From Chaetoceros tenuissimus (lineage: Eukaryota; Bacillariophyta; Thalassiosirophyceae; Chaetocerotales; Chaetocerotaceae): a stretch of 52,213 nt of DNA. The stretch spans positions 1-52,213 of the forward strand of contig BLLK01000033.1 in NCBI GenBank assembly GCA_021927905.1, in the 5' to 3' direction. Shown piece after piece: positions 33,610-44,155 of this stretch (position 1 is the stretch's first letter; each line of letters opens with the position of its first letter). Below the pieces are notes generated by a model, which worked only from the letters and a program-made list of their open reading frames with translations, did no database searches and had not been told where the DNA came from. Made by a program: the position numbers and the translations under genes.

Positions 33610-34347
33610 TTTTTTATCACACAGACTAGTCGATCCTTGTTGAGGGACAACAACATTTCACATGAGCCGTTAAAGTTAACCATGTTGTTTCAAAGGGGAG
33701 AAGGTTAGCTCAGTTCGTGAAATGCATGTGGTACCTCTTTAGTGGCAAAAAAAAAGGAATAAACACCAGAGAAACGAAAATCGACAACGAAATAGTAAAC
33801 CAGTCGATGAGAGATAAAGAAGATAACTCCAACAACATGAGAAATGATTTTTATAACAGGTACAAAAATTACACAAAACCAGTACAAAACCCCAGAAGAA
33901 ATTGATATATTCCGCCAATGACGCAGCATTGAATAGCGACAAGTCTATCAGTACACAAAGTCCCTATCCAATACGGATATAATATCTGTACATAGAGCAT
34001 ATGGTATTCACACATGATATACTCTATCCTTTCATCTTTAATTCGTCATTTCTCTTTCTTGTGAACATTAAATTTCTCAAGTCTCAAAGATCAATATTCA
34101 AATTATTATTTCTTAATCGAGAAACAATCGTATCAGACTCTTTAGATTAGAGTATTACTTTTTATAAAAATTCGTAAACAAGAGTATCAGTATGGCGAAA
34201 GTGTTCTATTAAGAAAAGAACCCGATTTGATCCTCGAAAAAAAATATTAGATCGTAATCCTTCTTATTTGAAATTCCACTAAACTAATTCTTATTGAAAA
34301 GCGATTTTTTAAACGTATCTTTGACACAAATACGAGGATCTTGAATA
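33610..34347. other. AT-rich spacer
   Basis: No coding frame or repeat of note upstream of the glycosyltransferase-like gene. Confidence 0.35.
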
Positions 34348-34719
34348 ATGTTTAAAATCAAAGGATTTCTCAATGCAGAAGCAATTTCTAATGAACAAAA
34401 TTCTGTGTTATCTATAAGACTCTACTCTTTCTACGACGAAATTCGGTTTTTCGAATCTAAAATTTGTAAAAATAAAAAACTACTTTCGTGCAATATACCT
34501 TTCGATTCAGCGTGTTTTACTTGTTGTTATTCTGTATTGGTTATTGGTCAAAGTACATTCTATCGATTAAAAACAACTTTTCAATATTTCTGCTACGTCA
34601 CAGACAATAGACCTTTTACTGATGGCCGTCATTGGCTTGTAGAACTTCGAAGAAGAAAGAATCTCTTTGAATCTAAAATGAGAAGCCTTTTGACAAGTAT
34701 GTTCTTTCCTCATCATTGA
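34348..34719 (+). CDS. short hypothetical protein, doubtful
   Basis: 123 codons, ATG to TGA, in AT-rich DNA directly upstream of the plus-strand gypsy gag. Slightly hydrophobic middle (CFTCCYSVLVIG) and basic C-terminus. No family recognised. It could be chance, or lie within the unrecognised 5' LTR of the gypsy element. Confidence 0.2.
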   Translation: MFKIKGFLNAEAISNEQNSVLSIRLYSFYDEIRFFESKICKNKKLLSCNIPFDSACFTCCYSVLVIGQSTFYRLKTTFQYFCYVTDNRPFTDGRHWLVELRRRKNLFESKMRSLLTSMFFPHH

Positions 34720-34810
34720 CTAATGCTTATAAATAAAATAACTCACCAAATCAATCCCATTAACTACAATTGATTCCCTGGTTGCATCATTATGATCATA
34801 GATTACAATC

Positions 34811-35896
34811 ATGGAAAGTAAACAACTTATTATTAATCCCCCAATTCCGTATGAGTACAAAGTGGATGAATCCAAATTTCCACTTGCCAAGATTTCCCAA
34901 AATTTTGATGATGGTTCCACTGTGACTGAAAAACTCTATTGTTTCTCAGGTAACGGTGATGTATCTACTTCAAGCCCTGAAGCTTTCTTCGTATTTGAGG
35001 ATGAATACAAAAGCAGAACTGAACGTCTCTTGTGGGACGACAAAGACCGTTTTGATAATCTACCTCGTGAACTGCAAGGAAGCGCCAAAGTTACTTGGAC
35101 AGACGAGATTGCGACTGATAATGCAATCGTGTCTGCGCCAGCTCAACAAAAATATAAGCTCGCAATCAAGAAACTTACTGAAACGTTCTGTGGAGGAGAT
35201 GCTCCTGGAGATGTTCAACGTGATGCATTCTGGAACTCTCCAATTTTCCGTAAATGCAAACATGAAAATATGTTCCAATACCTCAATCGTATGAATCGTA
35301 TTTTTCATTTGGATTCTCGTCTTCTGCACAAGATGTATCCAAACGATTTGAATGATCAAGAAAAGAAACGTATCATCTTCAAGGGTGTCCCTTATCAATG
35401 GAAAGAAAACTTCCGTCATACTGGCATGGACCTCACTTACATTACCATGAAGGAGCTCGTGAACTATATGCAGAAAGAAAAGCAAGCTGCTGATCTTCAC
35501 GATGCAAATCGTACTAAGAATCGCCAGCAAGAGATGCGCAAGATTACTGGGCACAGACGATCTCGCAAGAGAAAGTCCCAGTCAACCAATGACGAAGATA
35601 AGGAAGAAAAAACCGATGAGGGTTACAATCAGTGCCGTAAACATCCTCAGAATAAGCACACATGGGAGGAATGTTTCCTAAATCCTCGTAATCCGAATAA
35701 CAAGCTCAACAACAAGCGCCAGAAGAAAAGTAAGTTCCATTCTTCACGCAATAACAATGCTACTGCTAACAATGGTAATAATCAGAGCCATAATCAGCCT
35801 CCTGTAGCAGAACAGAGAGCAGCTGAAAGCAACAACAATCAATCTCCACCTACATCAACAGATGCAGGTGCAACCTTAGATAATATCTGGGAATAA
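34811..35896 (+). CDS. gypsy gag, intact frame
   Basis: 361 residues, ATG to TAA. Capsid-like region to about residue 220 (ITDEIATDN-like helices, FCGGDAPGD, GVPYQWKENFRHTG, KELVNYMQKEKQAA), a basic stretch, then the zinc knuckle CRKHPQNKHTWEECFLNP (about 276-293) and an Asn/Gln-rich tail. It aligns in order with the minus-strand gag at 16390, which has a stop in the knuckle. It packages the element RNA in this family. Confidence 0.85.
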   Translation: MESKQLIINPPIPYEYKVDESKFPLAKISQNFDDGSTVTEKLYCFSGNGDVSTSSPEAFFVFEDEYKSRTERLLWDDKDRFDNLPRELQGSAKVTWTDEIATDNAIVSAPAQQKYKLAIKKLTETFCGGDAPGDVQRDAFWNSPIFRKCKHENMFQYLNRMNRIFHLDSRLLHKMYPNDLNDQEKKRIIFKGVPYQWKENFRHTGMDLTYITMKELVNYMQKEKQAADLHDANRTKNRQQEMRKITGHRRSRKRKSQSTNDEDKEEKTDEGYNQCRKHPQNKHTWEECFLNPRNPNNKLNNKRQKKSKFHSSRNNNATANNGNNQSHNQPPVAEQRAAESNNNQSPPTSTDAGATLDNIWE

Positions 35897-36018
35897 AGAG
35901 GTTGAGGTCGATGGATATCGTTGCTAGAGTCATCAATTTAAGCGTTGCATCATGTCTTATGGAACTCATTGCACGAGTCATAGACAAAATGTTGTCAGAA
36001 CTATGCGTAGTAGACAAC

Positions 36019-36038
36019 GATATATATATATATATATA
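36019..36038. repeat. (TA)n microsatellite in the gag-pol gap
   Basis: An uninterrupted TA tract of about 18-20 bp, in the same gag-pol interval where the minus-strand relative has an AAAAG microsatellite. Confidence 0.85.
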
Positions 36039-36128
36039 CATAAAATTAAATCAAAATAAACAAACAAAAGAAAAAGAGATCTCTAACATAACATTTGTAT
36101 TTTTATAGCTCACGACTTTGACGTCGAA

Positions 36129-38504
36129 ATGCTTGATACTTCAACAGGAATAACGAATCCAGCAATTGATATTAACAGTGACTTCTGGCAAGAACCAACT
36201 GATTGTTTAATGCTTGACCAAGAAAGTCTTATGTGGAAGGAGTATATCAACTCTCCACGAAAGTATAACTTAAGGGAATTCCTGTTTGATCCAACTGTAA
36301 GAGTTGAGATGAACCCACTTCAAAAGGTCGATCAAATGAAAATGACCAACCGAAATCCAGTTACGTTGATCTTACCAAAGTTAATCAACGGCATGTCCGA
36401 TGTAAAGCTAATGCGAGGACTGATAGATTCTGGTTCAGATAAAACTGCAATAGTAAGAGCTGCATTGCCATCAGGATGTCCACTCACTGAAATTCCAGAT
36501 GAAAATTTCCTTGGATTCGGTGGTATTACCACAATCCATGAGAAGGTCACACTGCAACAAGTCATTTTGCCGGAGTTCTCAAGAAGTCTCCAGATTGAGT
36601 CATTTGACGCAGTTGTGATGGATGGCCGATCCAATTACGACATTATTTTGGGTCGAGATTTCCTCCAGCAGATTAGAATAATTCTGGACTTCGAAAATCT
36701 ACAAATTAAATGGATGAACATGGAAATCTCCATGAAACCCTCAAGATACTGGAATGATTTAGAGAATGTGCAAATGGCCTTTGCCGAATACACAGATGAA
36801 GCCAATGAAGAACCTAAAGATGGTTACGCTGCAACTATTCTGCCGTCAAAGTATGACGATGTGTCACCAGATGTAATTGCTGCAAAGCAAACCCATCTGG
36901 ATGAACAAAAGCAACAAGATCTCAAAAGGGTGCTACATCAATTTCCTACCTTATTCAATGGCAAACTTAAGCAGTATAAGGGAGAAGAAGTGCATCTAAC
37001 TTTAAAAAAGGATGCTAAACCAGTACAATCCAGAGTCTTCAAGAATGATTTTGACCGCTTAGTAGAACAAGGTGTTATGAAAAAGGCCCCAAGAAGCGAA
37101 TGGGTTGCTCCAACCTTTATCATACCTAAAAAGGATGGCCGTGTTTGCTGGGTCAGCGATTTTCGTGAACTTAATAAAAATCTGATTCGCAAGCAATATA
37201 CACTGCCGAGAATTCATGACATTTTTGAGCGCCGTAATGGATACAAATATTTCACGAAGCTTGATATAACCCAATATTATACATTTGAACTCGACAAGGC
37301 AAGCTCAATGCTTTGCACAATAGCTACGCCATTTGGTCTTTATCGCTACTTACGTCTACCAATGGGTATTCTCGAGAGTCCTGATATCGCTCAAGAGATT
37401 ATGGAACGTCTTCTTGCCAATTGCGATTGTGAAGTCTACATTGATGATATTGGTATCTTTAGTAGGACCTGGAAGGAACATATTGCAAAATTGAACAAAA
37501 TCCTTCACATTCTTCAAGACGCAAATTTTACAATAAACCCATTGAAATGCGAATGGGCTGTTCAAGAGACAGATTGGTTAGGCCACTGGTTAACTCCTGT
37601 AGGTATTAAACCATGGGAAAAGAAAATTAAGCCCTTGCTAGCGTTGCCAAAGCCAAGAACAACGAAAGAAGTCAAGAGTTTCCTTGGCGCCATTAATTTC
37701 TACAAAGATATGTGGAAAAGACGGCCGCATCTCCAACAACCACTTACGGAGTTGCTTAAAAAGGGTTCCTTTAAATGGGGACCTGCGCAAGACAAAGCCT
37801 TTGAGCAAATCAAAGCTCTAATGGCTAGTGATGTTTTACTGTACTATCCCGACCATAATAAGGCTTTCCACATCTATACTGATAGCAGTGACTACCAACT
37901 TGGCAGCTCAATTGCTCAGTACGATGATGATGGAATACTTCACCCTGTTGCATATTTTTCTCACAAATTGAATAGTGCACAAATGAACTACACAGTGGGA
38001 GATAAAGAATTTCTCTCTATTTTTGAGACCTTACGTACTTATCGAACCATGTTACTTGGAGCCGAAATTCATCTTTATACAGACCATCAGAATCTGACAT
38101 TCAAAAATATTAATTCACAGCGAATTCTTCGTTGGAGAATGTATATTGAAGAATACGGTCCAAAATTACATTTTATCCCAGGCGAAACTAATACCTTAGC
38201 TGACTACTTCTCTTGTGTCGAACTCAATCAGCAAGTCATGGAGGAGAAGAGTCCTGGTCCAACTACGGAAGTAGTGGATTCTTATTATCAAGACATTGTA
38301 AATGATGACTGGAGATTAGCCGAATGTCTTCTTCCGATTTCAGATGCCTTCATTAACGTTCAAGAAAAGGCACTATTTCCAATGAACTTTGATCGCATTC
38401 AATTGGCTCAACAAAGAGATGCAAGTCTACAACAGTTACGACAACAGAAACCTCAAGAATATGTATTACGTCAGACTGGACAGCATAATCTTATCTATCA
38501 TTGA
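36129..38504 (+). pseudogene. gypsy pol copy 1: protease, reverse transcriptase, RNase H
   Basis: 791 residues. Intact retropepsin site LIDSGSDKTAIV (about residues 98-109), IILGRDF flap region, RT with FIIPKKDGR, LPMGILESPDIAQE and YIDD, RNase H with YTDSSDYQLG. Ten residues (PYKVPFLHRQ in copies 2 and 3) are missing at base 37034, ahead of the RT palm. The frame ends at TGA 38502-38504 and continues beyond it with ERIFIP, then TAA (CAA in copy 2) and the integrase finger. Its first 550 bp or so (36440-36990) differ from copies 2 and 3 at many sites, while the rest is almost identical. Confidence 0.9.
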
Positions 38505-39534
38505 GAAAGAATATTTATTCCATAAACATATGCTCCTCGTATTATTCGCTGGTATCACAATGCTCTTAACCATCCAGGAATACAGAAATTGTTGAACAAC
38601 TTTAATCAACATTTCTTCAGTCCAAAGGTAATCCAAGTTGTAACTGATGTTGTTTCTAACTGTGAATTTTGTCAACGAAATAAAACAAGTAACGCAATAT
38701 GGACATTTACCTCCAAGGAATGTTACTATGCAACCATGGCATACAGTAGCAGTAGATCTCATTGGTCCTTGGAAAATGAAGATACAAGGAGTAGATGTTG
38801 AATTTCGTGCCTTGACTATCGTTGATAATGATACGAATCTATTGAAAGCAGTACGAATTGAAAATACTAGAGCTCAACATATTGCTGATCTTTTCGAAAA
38901 TACATGGCTTTCCAGATATCCAAGACCTGTCAAGTGTATCCATGATAAAGGTACTGAGTTTACTGGATCTGAGTTTCAACAAATGTTACAAAGATTTCAC
39001 ATTCGACCTTCACAAATAACTACGAAGAATCCTCAAGGTAATTCGATCTGTGAAAGGATACATCAGACAATGCTTAATCAGATACGTTCTTTGCTACGCC
39101 AAAATCCTCCTAATGATATCAATCAAGCAAATCATGTTATCGATATACTACTTGCAAATACCGTCTATGCATTACGAACATCGCTTCACTCTTCATTGAA
39201 TGCTTCACCAGGAGCTCTTGCATTTCAAAGAGACATGATATTGAATATACCCTTCATTGCAGATTTAAATAACATTCGCAATAGAAGACAAGAGATTGTA
39301 AATAGAAGCAATGATAGAGAAAATGCAAATAGACTGGATTATAATTATCAAGTAGGTGATTGGATACTAATTCGCTCAGATGCTCATCAAGTAGTACAAA
39401 AGCTCGAAGAACGATGGTTTGGACCTTTCCAAATTACTCAAGTTCATGTAAATGGAAATGTTACTATTCGTCGTCGACCTGGAGTAGTTGAACGCATTAA
39501 TATTAGAAGAATTAAACCATACTGGTTCAGATAA
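38505..39534 (+). pseudogene. gypsy integrase copy 1
   Basis: The finger WYHNALNHPG...CEFCQRN is in the pol frame (to about 38690). A one-base shift then moves to the core frame, which has YGHLPPRNVTMQPWHTVAVD, KCIHDKGTEFTGSEF and NPQGNSICERIHQTM (DDE), ending RRIKPYWFR and TAA at 39534. The last codons overlap the start of pol copy 2 in another frame. Confidence 0.85.
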
Positions 39535-41626
39535 AACTGCAATAGTAAGAGCTGCATTGCCATCAGGATGTCCACTTACTGAAATTCCAGCTGAAAGTTT
39601 CCTTGGATTTGGTGGCACAGCCACAATCCATGAGAAGGTCACACTGCAACAAGTCATCTTGCCGGAGTTCTCAAGAAGTCTCCAGATTGAGTCATTTGAC
39701 GCAGTTGTGATGGATGGCCGATCCAATTACGACATTATTTTGGGTCGAGATTTCCTCCAGAAAATTGGATTAATTCTGGACTTCAAGAATCTTCAAATTA
39801 AGTGGATGAATATGGAAATTTCAATGAAACCAGCAACATACTGGAATACCTTAGAAAATGTACAAATAGCTTTTGCAGAGTATACAGATGAAGCAGATGA
39901 AGAACCTAACGATGGTTACGCTGCAGCTATTCTGCCGTCAAAGTATGACGATGTATCGCCAGATGTAATTGCTGCAAAACAAACTCATCTGGATAAAGAA
40001 AAGCAGCAAGATCTTAAAAAGGTACTGCATCAATTTCCTACCTTATTCAATGGCAAACTTAAGCAGTTTAAGGGAGAAGAAGTGCACCTAACCTTAAAAA
40101 AGGATGCTAAACCAGTACAATCCAGACCTTACAAAGTACCATTTTTGCATAGGCAAGTCTTCAAGAATGATTTTGACCGCTTAGTAGAACAAGGTGTTAT
40201 GAAAAAGGCCCCAAGAAGCGAATGGGTTGCTCCAACCTTTATCATACCCAAAAAGGATGGCCATGTTTGCTGGGTCAGTGATTTTCGTGAACTTAATAAA
40301 AATCTGATTCGCAAGCAATATACACTGCCGAGAATTCATGACATTTTTGAGCGCCGTAATGGATACAAATATTTCACCAAGCTTGATATAACCCAATATT
40401 ATACATTTAAACTCGACAAGGCAAGCTCAATGCTTTGCACAATAGCTACGCCATTTGGTCTTTATCGCTACTTATGTCTACCAATGGGTATTCTCGAGAG
40501 TCCTGATATCGCTCAAGAGATTATGGAACGTCTTCTTGCCAATTGCGATTGTGAAGTCTACATTGATGATATTGGTATCTTTAGTAGGACCTGGAAGAAA
40601 CATATTGCAAAATTGAACAAAATCCTTCACATTCTTCAAGACACAAATTTTACAATAAACCCATTGAAATGCGAATGGGCTGTTCAAGAGACAGATTGGT
40701 TAGGCCACTGGTTAACTCCTGTAGGTATTAAACCATGGGAAAAGAAAATTAAGCCCTTGCTAGCGTTGCCAAAGCCAAGAACAACGAAAGAAGTCAAGAG
40801 TTTCCTTGGCGCCATTAATTTCTACAAAGATATGTGGAAAAGACGGCCGCATCTCCAACAACCACTTACGGAGTTGCTTAAAAAGGGTTCCTTTAAATGG
40901 GGACCTGCGCAAGACAAAGCCTTTGAGCAAATCAAAGCTCTAATGGCTAGTGATGTTTTACTGTACTATCCCGACCATAATAAGGCTTTCCACATCTATA
41001 CTGATAGCAGTGACTACCAACTTGGCAGCTCAATTGCTCAGTACGATGATGATGGAATACTTCACCCTGTTGCATATTTTTCTCACAAATTGAATAGTGC
41101 ACAAATGAACTACACAGTGGGAGATAAAGAATTTCTCTCTATTTTTGAGACCTTACGTACTTATCGAACCATGTTACTTGGAGCCGAAATTCATCTTTAT
41201 ACAGACCATCAGAATCTGACATTCAAAAATATTAATTCACAGCGAATTCTTCGTTGGAGAATGTATATTGAAGAATACGGTCCAAAATTACATTTTATCC
41301 CAGGCGAAACTAATACCTTAGCTGACTACTTCTCTTGTGTCGAACTCAATCAGCAAGTCATGGAGGAGAAGAGTCCTGGTCCAACTACGGAAGTAGTGGA
41401 TTCTTATTATCAAGACATTGTAAATGATGACTGGAGATTAGCCGAATGTCTTCTTCCGATTTCAGATGCCTTCATTAACGTTCAAGAAAAGGCACTATTT
41501 CCAATGAACTTTGATCGCATTCAATTGGCTCAACAAAGAGATGCAAGTCTACAACAGTTACGACAACAGAAACCTCAAGAATATGTATTACGTCAGACTG
41601 GACAGCATAATCTTATCTATCATTGA
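39488..41626 (+). pseudogene. gypsy pol copy 2, protease active site lost at the junction
   Basis: 712 residues. The frame begins in the alternative frame of the integrase tail, then enters the protease as LNHTGSDKTAIV. The native D-S-G of copy 1 is replaced by H-T-G, so the catalytic aspartate is gone. RT (with the ten residues missing from copy 1) and RNase H are complete, including YIDD. It ends at the same TGA (41624-41626) as copy 1. Confidence 0.88.
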
Positions 41627-42644
41627 GAAAGAATATTTATTCCACAAACATATGCTCCTCGTATTATTCGCTGGTATCACAATGCTCTTAACCATCCAGG
41701 AATACAGAAATTGTTGAACAACTTTAATCAACATTTCTTCAGTCCAAAGGTAATCCAAGTTGTAACTGATGTTGTTTCTAACTGTGAATTTTGTCAACGA
41801 AATAAAACAAGTAACGCAATATGGACATTTACCTCCAAGGAATGTTACTATGCAACCATGGCATACAGTAGCAGTAGATCTCATTGGTCCTTGGAAAATG
41901 AAGATACAAGGAGTAGATGTTGAATTTCGTGCCTTGACTATCGTTGATAATGATACGAATCTATTGAAAGCAGTACTAATTGAAAATACTAGAGCTCAAC
42001 ATATTGCTGATCTTTTCGAAAATACATGGCTTTCCAGATATCCAAGACCTGTCAAGTGTATCCATGATAAAGGTACTGAGTTTACTGGATCTGAGTTTCA
42101 ACAAATGTTACAAAGATTTCACATTCGACCTTCACAAATAACTACGAAGAATCCTCAAGGTAATTCGATCTGTGAAAGGATACATCAGACAATGCTTAAT
42201 CAGATACGTTCTTTGATACGCCAAAATCCTCCTAATGATATCAATCAAGCAAATCATGTTATCGATATACTACTTGCAAATACCGTCTATGCATTACGAA
42301 CATCGCTTCACTCTTCATTGAATGCTTCACCAGGAGCTCTTGCATTTCAAAGAGACATGATATTGAATATACCCTTCATTGCAGATTTAAATAACATTCG
42401 CAATAGAAGACAAGAGATTGTAAATAGAAGCAATGATAGAGAAAATGCAAATAGACTGGATTATAATTATCAAGTAGGTGATTGGATACTAATTCGCTCA
42501 GATGCTCATCAAGTAGTACAAAAGCTCGAAGAACGATGGTTTGGACCTTTCCAAATTACTCAAGTTCATGTAAATGGAAATGTTACTATTCGTCGTCGAC
42601 CTGGAGTAGTTGAACGCATTAATATTAGAAGAATTAAACCATAC
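39523..42644 (+). repeat. second tandem pol unit (3122 bp)
   Basis: The unit starts at TGGTTCAGATAAAACTGC (39523) and repeats from 42645. The same string is found at 36431 in the native protease of copy 1. The junction therefore joins the integrase end to the middle of the protease site. Confidence 0.85.
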
Positions 42645-42656
42645 TGGTTCAGATAA
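41627..42656 (+). pseudogene. gypsy integrase copy 2
   Basis: Near-identical to copy 1, with Leu for Arg in AVLIENTRAQ and Ile for Leu in SLIRQNPP. It shares the frame shift between finger and core (about 41812), so that lesion predates the duplication. It ends at TAA 42656. Confidence 0.85.
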
Positions 42657-43722
42657 AACTGCAATAGTAAGAGCTGCATTGCCATCAGGATGTCCACTTA
42701 CTGAAATTCCAGCTGAAAGTTTCCTTGGATTTGGTGGCACAGCCACAATCCATGAGAAGGTCACACTGCAACAAGTCATCTTGCCGGAGTTCTCAAGAAG
42801 TCTCCAGATTGAGTCATTTGACGCAGTTGTGATGGATGGCCGATCCAATTACGACATTATTTTGGGTCGAGATTTCCTCCAGAAAATTGGATTAATTCTG
42901 GACTTCAAGAATCTTCAAATTAAGTGGATGAATATGGAAATTTCAATGAAACCAGCAACATACTGGAATACCTTAGAAAATGTACAAATAGCTTTTGCAG
43001 AGTATACAGATGAAGCAGATGAAGAACCTAACGATGGTTACGCTGCAGCTATTCTGCCGTCAAAGTATGACGATGTATCGCCAGATGTAATTGCTGCAAA
43101 ACAAACTCATCTGGATAAAGAAAAGCAGCAAGATCTTAAAAAGGTACTGCATCAATTTCCTACCTTATTCAATGGCAAACTTAAGCAGTTTAAGGGAGAA
43201 GAAGTGCACCTAACCTTAAAAAAGGATGCTAAACCAGTACAATCCAGACCTTACAAAGTACCATTTTTGCATAGGCAAGTCTTCAAGAATGATTTTGACC
43301 GCTTAGTAGAACAAGGTGTTATGAAAAAGGCCCCAAGAAGCGAATGGGTTGCTCCAACCTTTATCATACCCAAAAAGGATGGCCATGTTTGCTGGGTCAG
43401 TGATTTTCGTGAACTTAATAAAAATCTGATTCGCAAGCAATATACACTGCCGAGAATTCATGACATTTTTGAGCGCCGTAATGGATACAAATATTTCACC
43501 AAGCTTGATATAACCCAATATTATACATTTAAACTCGACAAGGCAAGCTCAATGCTTTGCACAATAGCTACGCCATTTGGTCTTTATCGCTACTTATGTC
43601 TACCAATGGGTATTCTCGAGAGTCCTGATATCGCTCAAGAGATTATGGAACGTCTTCTTGCCAATTGCGATTGTGAAGTCTACATTGATGATATTGGTAT
43701 AGGGTTAATAGCGCGGTGTTAA
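42610..43722 (+). pseudogene. gypsy pol copy 3, truncated at the RT active site
   Basis: 370 residues that match copy 2 from HTGSDKTAIV to YIDDIGI, then unrelated sequence from 43701 (GLIARC, TAA at 43720-43722). No RNase H or integrase follows. Protein identity with copy 2 appears complete over the shared part, which makes this the most recent duplication. Confidence 0.88.
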
Positions 43723-44155
43723 AATTTTTTTCAGTTTTTGGACCAGTCAACATATTTTTGATGTCCAAATCAAAATTTTGAAAGTTGTATCCTATAGAGA
43801 ATGTTACAAGGAATCCACTCCCCTTTCGAGCTCACACAGTCCCCTTCTGTGTCATGAGCTATTGTGGATTGAAAAAAATTATTGTCCAATGCTGGGAGTT
43901 CAATTCCCACCTGCGGAATAAGGCGCATAACCTATAATTTTTACTATTTATTATCACTATACCCTATATTCATGAAAAGATTCCAAATATTATGGAGATT
44001 TCATTTATGATATCGAAGAATTGGTTTGAAAATTCAAATAGGCTCAAAAATCAATTTCTTTTTCATTTTAGACTTAGAGATATTTTCAACATCACATGAG
44101 TTCCATTCTCAGTTTGAGAAAGGTATTTCAGAAAGTCTTCATTATAATTATGAAT
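43701..44155. other. spacer with tRNA T-arm-like sequence
   Basis: TGGGAGTTCAATTCCCA at 43893-43909 folds as a tRNA T arm with a box B-like loop, followed by CCTGCGG (43910-43916), which looks like a 3' acceptor strand. No matching CCGCAGG or complete cloverleaf lies upstream, so this is not a tRNA gene. It may be a tRNA-derived fragment or SINE piece. Confidence 0.35.

Larger units (their letters stand above)
34811..43700 (+). mobile_element. Ty3/gypsy element with tandemly repeated pol, 3' truncated
   Basis: Same family as 11327-16625. Layout: gag, pol copy 1, integrase 1, pol copy 2, integrase 2, then pol copy 3 broken off at YIDDIGI (43700). The repeat unit runs from the protease motif to the end of integrase, with a period of 3092 bp (copies 1 to 2) and 3122 bp (copies 2 to 3). 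The 30-bp difference is an in-frame deletion in copy 1. No LTR was recognised on either side. If the leader is as short as in the minus element, a left LTR would end near 34788 (GCATCA). Confidence 0.85.

Noticed and set aside
33700-33790. GGTTAGCTCAGTTCGTGA near 33703 looks like a tRNA D arm (box A).
   Set aside because: No T arm, anticodon stem or acceptor pairing follows; the downstream sequence is A-rich.
43840-43920. Possible tRNA gene ending in CCTGCGG at 43916.
   Set aside because: The T arm is good but there is no pairing 5' acceptor strand or D arm at a tRNA distance, with or without a short intron.
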